A stretch of DNA of 64,000 nt from an uncultured Prevotella sp. (GCA_900551055.1 URUK01000004.1:62001-126000); one strand, 5' to 3'; positions 1-9,268 are shown, counted from the stretch's first letter. Translations and numbers: made by a program. The notes: generated from the sequence alone by a model not told the origin.

Positions 1-3000
1 ATTTCAAAAGTTGGAGCAAAAAAAGTCACGTCCCATAGTATGGGAAACAATGCGCATCTTAAATCAATCTTTGCAATACCACAATTATTAGAGAATGCAA
101 TATTTATAGAGGAAACGCCAAATGAAAAAAGCAATGGGAAATATGACAGCTATCGTTATTATGTTGTTGGATTAAAAATTGGTAATGAAGATTATACGGC
201 TCGTATTACAATTGGTGTAAAAAATGGAGAATATTATTATGACCATTATCTTACAGAAATAGAAAAAGGCAACCTCATAGAGATTGCCAATGGTTTTATA
301 CCAACGGGGGACGCACCTGTACCGTCTTATACCAAAAGCAAAGATACACGTTTAATTTCACTTCTCCAAACAAACGACCAAGAAAATGCGAGAAAAATAA
401 AACTTGCAACCGGTTGGGAACGAGGAGCAGACGGCAAGTGGAAGTATGAAACGCCTGACTTTGAATATCACCCGAACGGCGACGCAAGGCAGAATGACAA
501 GTACAAAGAGAGCGACTGGTACAAGGAGTTGTACGACTTGGAGGAAAGACTGTTCAACGGTGAAACGCTGACGGATGAAGAAACCAGACGTTTCGACGAG
601 CTGGCTGCACGCGAGAATGAAATACGTGATAATGACAAGAACACGGAGCACGTGTATCTTGACGACTACGTGAAAGACGACGAGCTGTTTAAGGCTTATC
701 CAGAACTGAAACAGACAAGGGTGGACTTCGTGGACTTGCCAAATGAGGAGTATTCCGCAAAATACAATTCGGAAGAAAACAGGATAACCGTAAACCAAGC
801 AAAAAGCATGGACGTCAAATCAGTGCTTGCCCACGAGATACAGCACGTCATACAGAGAATAGAGGGCTTTGCAAGCGGCAGCAACACAGACAACTACCGG
901 AATGCCGCAACAAGCGAGAACGTGATTGCCGAAATCAATGCTGCCACAGGCGGACGGTTGGTGGAAAGCGGCGGTTTCAATAACACCCCCGAAGGCATAT
1001 TCGATGCTCTTAACCGCAAGACAACGTATGGGACTATATTGCGCGACAACAGCACCGAGCTTGACGAGGTGGCACGGAAATACGGCTACGAAACAATTTT
1101 TGACTTGGTGAACGACATCGGCAAGTTCAAGAGCAGTGTTGAGATGTACCGCTCAGAAGCAGGCGAGGTGGAAGCCCGAAACGTGCAGGAACGTCTGAAT
1201 ATGACACCTGAACAACGTCGCAACATGTTGGCGGAAGAAACCGAAGACGTAGCACGCGAAGACCAACAGTTCTTGCAAGACGCAATAGGGACGGGTGAAA
1301 GTCTTGCTTCTACGGTACAATCCGACGACATCGACGCCGCCGTTGCCGACACTGCCAATAAGCTGAACATTGGTGTAAGGGTGGCGCACTCGGTAGACGA
1401 GGTTAGCGACGAGGGCGTAAGGCGCGCCATTGAGAAAGGACGCAACGTTAAAGGCTGGTACGACACTCGTACTGGCGAGATAGTGGTGTATGCGCCTAAC
1501 GCAACCGACGCCGACGACGCTGTGCGCACGGTGCTTCACGAGGGCGTGGCGCATTACGGACTGCGGCAGCTCGTAGGCGATGAGAACTTTGACACCTTCC
1601 TTGACAACATTTACAACAATGTAGACGAAGGGATTAAGGCCGCCATCGACGAGAAGGCGCAGAGACACGGCTGGAGCACGAGGGTGGCAACGGAGGAATA
1701 CCTCGCGTCGCTTGCCGAGGACACGAACTTCGAGGCGGCAAGGAGCAGCGGACTGTGGCAGAGGATAAAGGACTTCTTCATGGACTTGCTCACCAAGGCC
1801 GGTGTAAGGCTCAACGAGGCGTTGACCGACAACGAGTTGCGCTACATACTTTGGCGGAGCTACGAGAACCTTGCAGAGCCGGGTAGATACCGCAGTATCA
1901 TTGGCGAAGTAAGGGATATTGCCAAACAACATGAGCTGAATGTAGGCAATTATTCGTCAGACACAGATGTAAGGTCAATGAGTGCTGAAAATGACGACAT
2001 TCGTTACCGTGAAGCTGACGAGGCTGAAGATGATTTAGACCATGAATGGCAAGACGAGTATGACCGCAGGACGTTAAGCGCGGCCTTTAAGTTTACCGAA
2101 GCTGCACAAGACGGAATGAAGAGCGCCAGCATCCTTCAGGATATCATATCGAAAGAAACAGGCAAACCGATAAAAGAGAGCGAGAACGTATGGGCGTTGC
2201 AGAACCGACTAAGCAGCACTAATAAATACGAGCAGGACTATTTCTACGAGAACTTCTATAAGCCACTGATGAGGACCGTAGGCAATCTCGTTAAAGCAGG
2301 TGCGAGGTATGACGAACTTGGCCGCAACATGGAAGATGCCCAAGACGACATATTGAAATACCTTATCTCAAAACACGGAATAGAACGCAATGCGCATTTC
2401 CGCGAAGTAGCCGCTATGGAAGCAAGGCAGCCATACGAGGAAAGCATCGAGGAAATAAGGAAGGCTGTCGAGGAAGGAGAAATAACGCGAGAAAACGCAG
2501 ACAAGCAGATTGAGAAGTTGACTGAACAAGCCAACGAAGCGGAGGAAAAATCGAGAATAGATACCATAACAAGGGATTATTCAGGATTATCCGAGCTTTA
2601 CAACAATAAGATGGATTTTGATGCCTTGGCCGAGCAGTATGTATCAGACTTTGAAAGCAAGTTTGATACAGCCGACTTGTGGAATAAAATCAATGCAGCC
2701 ACAAAGATGACATTGAGGAAAACATACGAAGCCGGTCTTATCTCGCGCAGCGGATATGAGGCCACACGTGATATGTACCAATACTACATACCGTTAAGAG
2801 GTTGGAGCAATGATGTTGCAAGCGAGATGTATAACTACAAAGGACAGCAAGGTGTTGGCGGTAGGATAATGAAAAGGGCAAAGGGGCGTAAGAGCCTTGC
2901 CGAAAATCCGCTTGCCGTTATAGGTCGTATGGGACAAGACGGAATATTGCAGGCAAATAAGAACCGTGTTAAACAACGTCTGTACAACCTTGCTATTGGG

Positions 3001-5685
3001 CACGATACTTCATTGCTTTCTATCAGCAAACAGTGGTATGTTAATGAAGGAACAAAAGAAAACCCAGATTGGCAACGTGCATATCCTGAATTGAGCGGTG
3101 ATATGGGAGCTGACGAAGTGGCTGCTGCTTTGAAAGAGTTTGACGAGAAAATGAAAGCCTTGAAAGACGAAGGTATGGCAACTCAGCGTAGGGACGGACT
3201 GACGCTTAAATACCATACGACAACGGCTCAAGAACAACAACACCGCGTGAACGTAAGCATTGGTGGACGTGAATATAATATTTACGTGAACGGCAATCCA
3301 CGTGCAGCGCAAGCTATAAACGGCGAGTTGAGAATGGACGACGAAGGGAACAGTATAATACAAAGGGTGAACAGATGGCTTGCGAATGTATATACAAGTC
3401 TTAATCCTGAATTCGTTGTCACTAACTATGAACGTGACGCAGGGTTTGCTGCCGCAATAGTTGCCGCAACGGAAACACCGGCATACCAAGCAGGGTGGAT
3501 AAAGAACATGGCGAAGTTTAATCCGATTACCACGGGTGTATATATCAACAGTTTGATAAAAAAATCGATGAAAGCGGAGGATAGGACGAATGAGGCTGAC
3601 GAGGCGACGGCGATAACAGAAGCAAACAGGAGGTTCAACGAACAGCTGGCACGGTTGACGGAGGAGAATGCGGACAGGATTACGCTGTGGCTTGGCAGAC
3701 CGTCGGCAGTGCTGCGTGCGGCTGGCGTTGAAGACAAGCCGATGAAGCTGTACGGCAGCAAGGTGATGAAGAAGATGCGCAAGCATGGATTTACGCTTAA
3801 TGAGCTTAAGGACTTACCACGGGCCGTGGCCGACCCGATAGCCGTGTTCGACAACTATGGGAAGGACGGCAACAGGGCAATATTGACAGAGCTGAAAACC
3901 AAGCAAGGAAATTTCCTTGTAACGCTAAATATAGGCAAAGGAGAAGATATTGATTTTAACATCGTGTCTTCTGTTTTCGGCAAAAATGAAGATAACATCG
4001 TTGATTGGATAGAAAAAGGGTTTGCCACTTATATAGACAAAGAAAAAGCCTTGAACTATCTGCACCACTCCGCACTACGCGCGGAAGCCCTCAGCAGTCC
4101 AAGACTTATATCTGCCGCAAATATAGTAAGAAATTTTGAAAATCCAAAGACAAACGGTGAAAATGAAAGGGAAAAGAGCAAATATGAGCGGTATATGCGC
4201 GAGTTTCTGGCCAACGGCGGTGAAACCGGCTTTACGAATATGTTGACGGCTGACGACTACAAGAAACTTATCAAGAAAGAGATTAAGGAGGTCAACAAGC
4301 CGATTACGGCAAGCAAAGCCGGCAGGGTATGCTTCGGATGGGCGCAACGTGCCAACCGGGTATTCGAAGATGCGACACGTTTTGCCACATACGTTACATC
4401 GAGGGAGCAAGGACGAAGCATCGACCGGGCTATACGTGACGCCAAGGAAATATCACTGAACTTCAACACGCGAGGCGCGGACGGCATGAAGGGCGACGGC
4501 ATCATCTACAAGTTCTTCAGGAACTTGCGGCACTGGTTCATATTCACAAATCCAAGCATACAAGGACTGAACAAGGCCGGAGTTGCATTCAGCAACCATC
4601 CCGTAAGAAGCACGCTTGTCATTGCCGGTTTACCTGCTATATTAGGATATGGCGTTGCAGCGTTGGCTTCCTCGATACTTGACGGCGATGATGACGAAAA
4701 GGTAAGGGAGGCTTATATGGATTTGCCAAAATGGATAAGGAGGACTAACATCTGCATCCCTATTGGAGGAACTAAGTTTATCACAATTCCCTTGAGTTAC
4801 GAGCTGCGCGTGGCTTACGGCATGGGCGAGATGTTCTGGGAAATAGAGCAAGGCATGATTGAACCGGGCGAGCTTGTAAAAGAAACAGTTACGCAGTTGA
4901 GCGATTTGATGCCGTTGTCGTTTGCGAGCGGCACGGTTGCGCAAAATCTTTCGCCCACGATTGTAAGGCCGCTTATTGACATTATACAAAACAAGGACTT
5001 CACAGGAAGGCCGATATACCGCGAGAATACCTTTAACCAAGGAATGCCTGAATATACAAAGGCATACGCCGGTACGGCAAAATGGCTGACAAAGAGTTCC
5101 GAGGTGTTGAATAATGCCATGCCTAAGTTTTGGGTTAAGGACTATCCAGAACCCGATAAATATACGCCGGGCGCAATAAACGTAAATCCTGCCATTGTGG
5201 AGCACTTACTTGACAGTTATTTGGGCGGCCTTTATACATTCCCTGCAAAAGTGGCTAAGACGGTCAGCATGGTTTGGGATGAAGATATGCGAGACGTTCG
5301 TAACATCCCATTTGTGAACAGGAATGTAAAGGACAGTCAAAGCGGCAATCCGATAACAAAAAGTGCAGGTGACAGATATAATACTTATATGAAAGAATAT
5401 AGGTTGTCCAAGCAACGCTGGGACGGTTACCGCAGGGAAACAAATCATGGTGTAACGGAGTTTGTTCCTAAACTAATGAAGTTTACTAATAGTGTGCAAG
5501 GACAAAGGATGTTCATCATTGACGGCTACAAAAAGTCGCTGGACGAATTGGACAAGCAGGTGAAGGATATGGACGAATATGAAGGTTACGGCGAAGACGA
5601 AGAGCGCAAGAGATTGAAGCAGTTAAGCAATGACCTGAAACAAGAGTTGGTTAATAGGCTCGACAGCGTTTCGATGCGACGCTAA
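1..5685 (+). CDS. Giant phage/ICE polyvalent protein (LPD and BECR domains, two zincin-like motifs), 5'-truncated by window
   Basis: The frame is open from base 1, so the gene begins left of the window and the ATG at 40 is internal; 1,894 residues are visible. It resembles the large polyvalent proteins of phages and conjugative elements, which string together nuclease, protease and effector-like domains. Numbering from the ATG at 40: residues 5-85 look like an LPD3/BECR region; 110-170 are highly charged; H265-EIQ-H269 is an HExxH zincin motif (LAHEIQHVIQ); H500-EGVA-H504 is a second zincin-like motif with one extra residue (LHEGVAHYGLR); 1262-1370 resemble the BECR nuclease found at MuF C-termini (VFDNYGKDG, VFGKNEDN, DWIEKG); 1424-1600 resemble LPD38, with a hydrophobic segment near 1525-1548. 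It is the last gene of an element that ends at the tRNA-Pro fragment just downstream. Domain names come from memory of the families; exact boundaries are uncertain. Confidence 0.85.
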   Translation: MSKVGAKKVTSHSMGNNAHLKSIFAIPQLLENAIFIEETPNEKSNGKYDSYRYYVVGLKIGNEDYTARITIGVKNGEYYYDHYLTEIEKGNLIEIANGFIPTGDAPVPSYTKSKDTRLISLLQTNDQENARKIKLATGWERGADGKWKYETPDFEYHPNGDARQNDKYKESDWYKELYDLEERLFNGETLTDEETRRFDELAARENEIRDNDKNTEHVYLDDYVKDDELFKAYPELKQTRVDFVDLPNEEYSAKYNSEENRITVNQAKSMDVKSVLAHEIQHVIQRIEGFASGSNTDNYRNAATSENVIAEINAATGGRLVESGGFNNTPEGIFDALNRKTTYGTILRDNSTELDEVARKYGYETIFDLVNDIGKFKSSVEMYRSEAGEVEARNVQERLNMTPEQRRNMLAEETEDVAREDQQFLQDAIGTGESLASTVQSDDIDAAVADTANKLNIGVRVAHSVDEVSDEGVRRAIEKGRNVKGWYDTRTGEIVVYAPNATDADDAVRTVLHEGVAHYGLRQLVGDENFDTFLDNIYNNVDEGIKAAIDEKAQRHGWSTRVATEEYLASLAEDTNFEAARSSGLWQRIKDFFMDLLTKAGVRLNEALTDNELRYILWRSYENLAEPGRYRSIIGEVRDIAKQHELNVGNYSSDTDVRSMSAENDDIRYREADEAEDDLDHEWQDEYDRRTLSAAFKFTEAAQDGMKSASILQDIISKETGKPIKESENVWALQNRLSSTNKYEQDYFYENFYKPLMRTVGNLVKAGARYDELGRNMEDAQDDILKYLISKHGIERNAHFREVAAMEARQPYEESIEEIRKAVEEGEITRENADKQIEKLTEQANEAEEKSRIDTITRDYSGLSELYNNKMDFDALAEQYVSDFESKFDTADLWNKINAATKMTLRKTYEAGLISRSGYEATRDMYQYYIPLRGWSNDVASEMYNYKGQQGVGGRIMKRAKGRKSLAENPLAVIGRMGQDGILQANKNRVKQRLYNLAIGHDTSLLSISKQWYVNEGTKENPDWQRAYPELSGDMGADEVAAALKEFDEKMKALKDEGMATQRRDGLTLKYHTTTAQEQQHRVNVSIGGREYNIYVNGNPRAAQAINGELRMDDEGNSIIQRVNRWLANVYTSLNPEFVVTNYERDAGFAAAIVAATETPAYQAGWIKNMAKFNPITTGVYINSLIKKSMKAEDRTNEADEATAITEANRRFNEQLARLTEENADRITLWLGRPSAVLRAAGVEDKPMKLYGSKVMKKMRKHGFTLNELKDLPRAVADPIAVFDNYGKDGNRAILTELKTKQGNFLVTLNIGKGEDIDFNIVSSVFGKNEDNIVDWIEKGFATYIDKEKALNYLHHSALRAEALSSPRLISAANIVRNFENPKTNGENEREKSKYERYMREFLANGGETGFTNMLTADDYKKLIKKEIKEVNKPITASKAGRVCFGWAQRANRVFEDATRFATYVTSREQGRSIDRAIRDAKEISLNFNTRGADGMKGDGIIYKFFRNLRHWFIFTNPSIQGLNKAGVAFSNHPVRSTLVIAGLPAILGYGVAALASSILDGDDDEKVREAYMDLPKWIRRTNICIPIGGTKFITIPLSYELRVAYGMGEMFWEIEQGMIEPGELVKETVTQLSDLMPLSFASGTVAQNLSPTIVRPLIDIIQNKDFTGRPIYRENTFNQGMPEYTKAYAGTAKWLTKSSEVLNNAMPKFWVKDYPEPDKYTPGAINVNPAIVEHLLDSYLGGLYTFPAKVAKTVSMVWDEDMRDVRNIPFVNRNVKDSQSGNPITKSAGDRYNTYMKEYRLSKQRWDGYRRETNHGVTEFVPKLMKFTNSVQGQRMFIIDGYKKSLDELDKQVKDMDEYEGYGEDEERKRLKQLSNDLKQELVNRLDSVSMRR

Positions 5686-5691
5686 AATAAA

Positions 5692-5729
5692 AATTCCCAC
5701 AGGTTTTGTGCTTGTGGGGATTTTTATTA
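5692..5729 (+). terminator. Rho-independent terminator of the polyvalent protein gene
   Basis: Stem ATTCCCACA / TGTGGGGAT (one G-T pair) around an 11-base loop, followed by a T-rich run, seven bases after the stop codon. Confidence 0.8.
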
Positions 5730-5835
5730 TATTTGCGATACTGATTTTATCGCAAAAGAAATACTTGCACTATACTTGCGCACAATGCACATAAATTTAT
5801 AAGATGTTGATAATAAATATTTTACAAAGATGCTT

Positions 5836-5883
5836 TTGCGTCTGGGGGGCGTGAGGTCGCTGGTTCGAGTCCAGTCATCCCGA
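5836..5883 (+). other. tRNA-Pro(GGG) 3'-half duplicate: probable att site of the integrated element
   Basis: The sequence reads as the anticodon loop (CTGGGGG, anticodon GGG), variable region, T arm (GCTGG TTCGAGT CCAGT) and acceptor 3' strand CATCCCG plus discriminator A of a proline tRNA. No D arm or 5' acceptor strand precedes it; an AT-rich stretch does. The left anticodon stem (TGCGT) pairs with GCGTG only through several wobbles, so identity with the true tRNA probably starts at the loop. A 3' tRNA fragment at the right end of a mobile element, in this orientation, is what site-specific integration into a tRNA gene leaves behind; the intact tRNA-Pro should lie left of the window. No integrase is visible here. 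Confidence 0.75.
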
Positions 5884-5895
5884 CAAAGCGGTAAA

Positions 5896-5940
5896 GGGTT
5901 GAAAATCAGCTGGTTAGCTGTTTTCAATCCTTTTGTTTTT
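5896..5940 (+). terminator. Terminator of the original tRNA-Pro locus
   Basis: Inverted repeat GGTTGAAAATCAGCT / AGCTGTTTTCAATCC with a 4-base loop, then a T-rich tract. It sits just after the tRNA fragment, as expected for the chromosomal terminator separated from its tRNA by the insertion. From here to 6140 I see no gene. Confidence 0.75.
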
Positions 5941-6140
5941 CACTCCACACGTCATTATATCAACGTCCTTGCACGGCAGACAATCACATTTATGCCTTGC
6001 CGCTATGGCCCAAGGCCATTCGTATAACAAAGCATATAATCACGATGAAAGGAATGGCAGCGGACGAACGGTTTGCCGTCACGCATGCTTTTCATGAACC
6101 ACTTTTGGGCTTTCAGACATTGAGAATTGCAAAAACAAAC

Positions 6141-6175
6141 AAGCGGAAAACCTTGTCTGCAAAGGATTTCCGCTT
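6141..6175 (-). terminator. Terminator of tRNA-His
   Basis: AAGCGGAAA / TTTCCGCTT stem, followed on the minus strand by a T-rich stretch; it starts about 12 bases past the tRNA 3' end. Confidence 0.75.
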
Positions 6176-6186
6176 ATTCTGTAAAG

Positions 6187-6261
6187 GGTGGAGGGTGGGG
6201 CTCGAACCCACGACATTCAGAACCACAATCTGACGCTCTAACCAACTGAACTACATCCACC
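6187..6261 (-). tRNA. tRNA-His (GTG)
   Basis: On the minus strand the cloverleaf starts with GTGGATG, has a D arm TTCAGTTGGTTAGAG-type segment, an anticodon stem-loop CAGAT-TGTGG-TTCTG with anticodon GTG, and a T arm GTGGG TTCGAGC CCCAC. The acceptor 3' strand CCTCCAC gives six of seven pairs. A G at -1 faces C73, the histidine tRNA identity pair. CCA is not encoded. Confidence 0.95.
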
Positions 6262-6297
6262 GTGTTAGAAATACTGCTTTGTATTGCAAAGCGAGTG

Positions 6298-6329
6298 CAA
6301 AGGTACGGGATTTATTTGAAATTGCCAAA
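6298..6329 (-). promoter_or_regulatory. Bacteroidota-type promoter of tRNA-His
   Basis: On the minus strand TTTG (6326-6329) is followed after 20 bases by TACCTTTG (6298-6305), the -33/-7 pair of the Bacteroidota primary sigma factor. Transcription would start near 6290, about 30 bases before the tRNA. Confidence 0.8.
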
Positions 6330-6339
6330 CAAATCCCGT
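6305..6339 (-). terminator. Hairpin after secG, overlapping the tRNA-His promoter
   Basis: ACGGGATTTATTTG / CAAACAAATCCCGT, 13 of 14 pairs, starts about 18 bases after the secG stop. On the minus strand it lacks a clear T tract, so its role as a secG terminator is likely but not certain. The tRNA-His -33 element lies in one arm. Confidence 0.45.
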
Positions 6340-6356
6340 ATTTTTTATTGCATCTC

Positions 6357-6749
6357 TTATTTTGCAGGTGTTTTCGGTGCCTGCGGAGCCGACTTTTGCG
6401 CCGCATCGCCTGACTGTGCCGGAGCAGCCTGTTTTGTCTGGCTCGCGCCAAATCCGGGCAGGTTGTTCGGGTTGGTCTGCTGCTGTTCGGTGGCCGCCTT
6501 TTCTATCACGCTGCCATTTCCGACTGCCGTCGGGGCTACGTATGCGCAAATCACACTGAGTACAACCATTGCCACGGCAAGCCCCCATGTGGTTTTCTCA
6601 ATCACGTCGGTAGTCTTGCGTACACCCATTATCTGGTTAGAAGATGAGAAATTGGAGGCAAGACCTCCGCCCTTGGATTCCTGTATCAGCACAATGCCTA
6701 TCATAAGCAGTGCCGCCAGCACAATTAAGATTACGAATAATGTGTACAT
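6357..6749 (-). CDS. secG: Preprotein translocase subunit SecG
   Basis: SecG is the small third subunit of the SecYEG channel in the inner membrane and helps SecA-driven protein export. The 130-residue protein begins with a membrane helix (residues 2-22), then the conserved loop QESKGGGLASNF and a second helix (about 53-73). The C-terminal tail is long and rich in Q, A and P, common in Bacteroidota and longer than in E. coli. It is the last gene of a minus-strand run 9268 to 6357 (sigma-54 activator, lptE, TPR-like gene, secG); the gap to the upstream gene is 5 bases. Confidence 0.93.
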   Translation of the reverse strand: MYTLFVILIVLAALLMIGIVLIQESKGGGLASNFSSSNQIMGVRKTTDVIEKTTWGLAVAMVVLSVICAYVAPTAVGNGSVIEKAATEQQQTNPNNLPGFGASQTKQAAPAQSGDAAQKSAPQAPKTPAK

Positions 6750-6754
6750 TTCTG

Positions 6755-7513
6755 TTATTTACATTTATTATTTATTATCAGTTTTTCCAGGAAACGGATT
6801 TGGTCTGCAAAGTAAACATTTTTTTTTGGATAATTCAAATTTAATCGCTTAATAATTTCCAAAGCCTTTGAATATCGTCCTTGCTTGATATAGATTTGCG
6901 CCAACGTTTCCGTAAAGTAATTCTCGTCGCCTTCTTTTTTTTCGTTTCCGTCTATTTCCGGCACATATTCGGGCTTTTCCTTCAGCTCTATCTTGCCCTT
7001 GTCATTGTTTATGAAGTTGTCTATCAAATCTTGTCCCCTCATGGCAGGGCCGTCGTCTTCAAGTCCGCCTTCCGTCTCAAGCAGGTAGGCAACGTAGTCG
7101 ATTGCCGCGTCTGCAGGCGTGGGCTTGCGCCTTTTCCGCCCTTCCTTTGCCTCTCCGCCGCCGTCTTCACCGGCAGGTATGGAGTCAAGGAAGCGGTCGA
7201 TGAGCGATATTGTGCGGTTTGTCCCTCCGCCTTCCGCCGTCTCCGCCTTCTTCCAGTCTTTTCCCGTTTCCGGCTGGCGCAGCTTGTAATGGGCTGCTTC
7301 CACAAGGTTGAACACGACCTCACGGTCAGTCACATACACCGCCGAGCGGCGAAGTTCCTCGTCGAACGAAGGGTCGTGCAGCAGGTAAAGGTTTTGCAGC
7401 AACAGCAGCCGGGCCGTCTGGAAATAGGGATACAGGGCAAGGAGCGAACGCAGGTCGTACAGCGTTTCCTTGTCCATAAGCTCCGGGTGTCGTATAAGTT
7501 GCTCCAAATCCAT
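6755..7513 (-). CDS. Conserved TPR-like protein of the lptE-secG operon, function unknown
   Basis: A 252-residue soluble protein without a signal peptide. The first ~80 residues are alpha-helical (DLEQLIRHPELMDKETLYDLRSLLALYPYFQTARLLLLQNL), the middle is charged and low in complexity (110-190), and the C-terminus (about 200-245) reads like one TPR unit (FTETLAQIYIKQGRYSKALEIIKRLNLNYPKKNVYFADQ, shown here as separate helices in the usual pattern). From memory, Bacteroidales genomes carry a similar protein beside secG. Eleven bases separate it from lptE. It may be a scaffold, but nothing in the sequence fixes a role. Confidence 0.85.
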   Translation of the reverse strand: MDLEQLIRHPELMDKETLYDLRSLLALYPYFQTARLLLLQNLYLLHDPSFDEELRRSAVYVTDREVVFNLVEAAHYKLRQPETGKDWKKAETAEGGGTNRTISLIDRFLDSIPAGEDGGGEAKEGRKRRKPTPADAAIDYVAYLLETEGGLEDDGPAMRGQDLIDNFINNDKGKIELKEKPEYVPEIDGNEKKEGDENYFTETLAQIYIKQGRYSKALEIIKRLNLNYPKKNVYFADQIRFLEKLIINNKCK

Positions 7514-7524
7514 GTCTGCACGGT

Positions 7525-8031
7525 TTACCAGTTGGCCACTGTGGCGTTGAATATCTGGTCGGTCAGGTCTTCAACCATTTGCGTGACAAGCTCCTCCTGC
7601 ACGGCCGTGAACGACTGCGTGGTCTCAAACGAGGCTGTGGCCGTAAACTGCTGTTCGAAGTCTTCGTTGTGGTTGGCGTTGTTGGTGAACCTCACGTTGA
7701 CCGTCATAGACAACTCCGCCTGCGCCGAAGTACCTTCCGCCGTCACCGACTTGTTGCGCTGCGAGTATTGGGTTATCTCGCCTTCTATCTTCATGTCGCC
7801 GTTGCGCCTGACCTGGATAAGGCGTGTATGGTTGGCGAAGATGTCTTTCAGCTGGTTGTTGAATATGCTTCCCATAGGCGCCCACACGTAGCTCGAACGT
7901 ATAGGGAAGTCGGCTATCTCGATGGTTTTTGTCTTCGAATAGTCGATGCTCGCGCCGTTGAACTTGTAAGACACCGTACACGATGCCAGCACAAGCGTCA
8001 TCAAGGCCGCGACGATGGTTTTCACGCGCAT
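7525..8031 (-). CDS. lptE: LptE-family LPS assembly lipoprotein
   Basis: LptE plugs the LptD barrel in the outer membrane and helps deliver lipopolysaccharide to the surface. The protein starts with a lipoprotein signal ending in the lipobox VLASC. The mature part carries the DYSKTKTIEIADFPI and LIQVRRNGDMKIEGEI segments typical of Bacteroidota LptE. I choose the ATG at 8031 rather than the in-frame one at 8055: it lies after the stop of the upstream gene, has AGGA seven bases ahead, and removes eight residues that would precede the basic signal start MRVK. Length from this start is 168 residues. Confidence 0.85.
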   Translation of the reverse strand: MRVKTIVAALMTLVLASCTVSYKFNGASIDYSKTKTIEIADFPIRSSYVWAPMGSIFNNQLKDIFANHTRLIQVRRNGDMKIEGEITQYSQRNKSVTAEGTSAQAELSMTVNVRFTNNANHNEDFEQQFTATASFETTQSFTAVQEELVTQMVEDLTDQIFNATVANW

Positions 8032-8041
8032 CACAATCCTG

Positions 8042-9268
8042 TCAGTCGAGTCCATATTGCTTTATCCTCCTGTAAAGGGTTCTGTCTGATATGCCAAGCT
8101 CCCGTGCGGCTTTCTTGCGGTTGCCGCCGTTGCGTTCAAGAGCCTTTTCCACCATCTGGCGGCCTATGTCCTCAAGGTTAAGGCTCTCAGGCTCAGATAT
8201 TTCCTCGGCCACGGCATCCTGCACGGCCTGCTCCTGGCGCATGGAGGCGTCAACACCATGCCCCACGCCCGGGATTACCGACGGCAAATTGGGCGATACG
8301 CCCGCGCCCTGCACTCCCCTCGAGGCGTCAATCTGCTTGCGCAGGCTGTTCATCTCGCGGCGCAGGTCGCTCACGTTCCCGCGCAGCTCGTACAAGATTT
8401 TGTACAATATCTCGCGCTCGCTCTCAAACGAGTGTGCGCCTCCGGCTGCGCCCATGGTGGCAAGCTGGGTGCTCTCGGCGTCCTCCGGAATGAACTTGTG
8501 GATGGTTTCGCCGTCAATCACACGGTTCTCGCTCAACACCGACATCTGCTCCGTGATGTTCTTCAGCTGGCGCACATTGCCCGGCCACTTGTATTTCAGC
8601 AGCACGGCCTTGGCCTCGTCGGTAAGCGTTATCTTGGGCAGGTTGTACTTCTCGGCCATCTGCATGGCGAACAGGCGGAACAGCAGCACGATGTCCTCGC
8701 CGCGGTCGCGCAGCGGAGGCATCTGTATGGGTATGGTGCACAAGCGGTAATACAAGTCCTCACGGAAGCGGCCCTCGCTTATGGCGCGGCGCATGTTCAC
8801 ATTGGTGGCGGCCACAATGCGCACGTCAGTCTTCATTATGCGCTGTCCGCCGACGCGGATATACTCGCCGGTCTCCAACACCCGCAGCAGGCGAGCCTGC
8901 GTAGCCAAAGGCAGCTCGCCCACCTCGTCAAGGAAGATTGTGCCCTTGTCGGCAACGCCGAAATAGCCCTCGCTCTCCCCTATCGCGCCGGTGAACGACC
9001 CTTTCTCGTGGCCGAACAGCTCGCTGTCTATCGTCCCCTCGGGTATCGAACCGCAGTTGACTGCAAAATACTTCTCGCGCCGGCGCGGCGAGTTGTCGTG
9101 TATTATGCGCGGAACAATCTCCTTGCCCACTCCGCTCTCGCCCACGACGAGCACCGACAGGTCAGTCGGCGCAACCTGCATGGCCACGTCGATTGCGCGG
9201 TTAAGCCCGGGGCAGTTGCCCACTATGCCATACCGCTGCTTTACCTTTTGCAGTTCAGTAGTGTTCAT
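8042..9268 (-). CDS. Sigma-54-dependent transcriptional activator (AAA+, no receiver domain)
   Basis: An enhancer-binding protein that uses ATP hydrolysis to open sigma-54 promoters. The AAA+ domain fills residues ~15-250: Walker A GESGVGKE, the sigma-54 contact loop GSFTGA (the usual GAFTGA with S for A), Walker B GTIFLDEVGE, and the arginine region around FREDLYYRL. Residues ~360-408 form a Fis-type helix-turn-helix (RKKAARELGISDRTLYRRI). The N-terminal receiver of NtrC-like proteins is missing, so it is not controlled by phosphorylation of its own receiver. It leads the operon with lptE and secG. Its targets cannot be read from this window. Confidence 0.93.
   Translation of the reverse strand: MNTTELQKVKQRYGIVGNCPGLNRAIDVAMQVAPTDLSVLVVGESGVGKEIVPRIIHDNSPRRREKYFAVNCGSIPEGTIDSELFGHEKGSFTGAIGESEGYFGVADKGTIFLDEVGELPLATQARLLRVLETGEYIRVGGQRIMKTDVRIVAATNVNMRRAISEGRFREDLYYRLCTIPIQMPPLRDRGEDIVLLFRLFAMQMAEKYNLPKITLTDEAKAVLLKYKWPGNVRQLKNITEQMSVLSENRVIDGETIHKFIPEDAESTQLATMGAAGGAHSFESEREILYKILYELRGNVSDLRREMNSLRKQIDASRGVQGAGVSPNLPSVIPGVGHGVDASMRQEQAVQDAVAEEISEPESLNLEDIGRQMVEKALERNGGNRKKAARELGISDRTLYRRIKQYGLD

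Noticed and set aside
1153..1932. Long antisense frames inside the polyvalent protein gene and, likewise, 43243-45489 inside dnaE
   Set aside because: They are shadows of codon bias in G+C-rich genes; composition is unlike proteins and no family is recognised.
5727..6233. Small reading frames around the tRNA-Pro fragment and tRNA-His (peptides such as RDDWTRTSD and GWRVGLEPTTF)
   Set aside because: These peptides are the known false translations of tRNA T arms; the frames overlap the tRNA sequences.
6262..6852. 196-codon plus-strand frame across secG
   Set aside because: It reads the complement of secG, its promoter hairpin and the tRNA-His 5' end.
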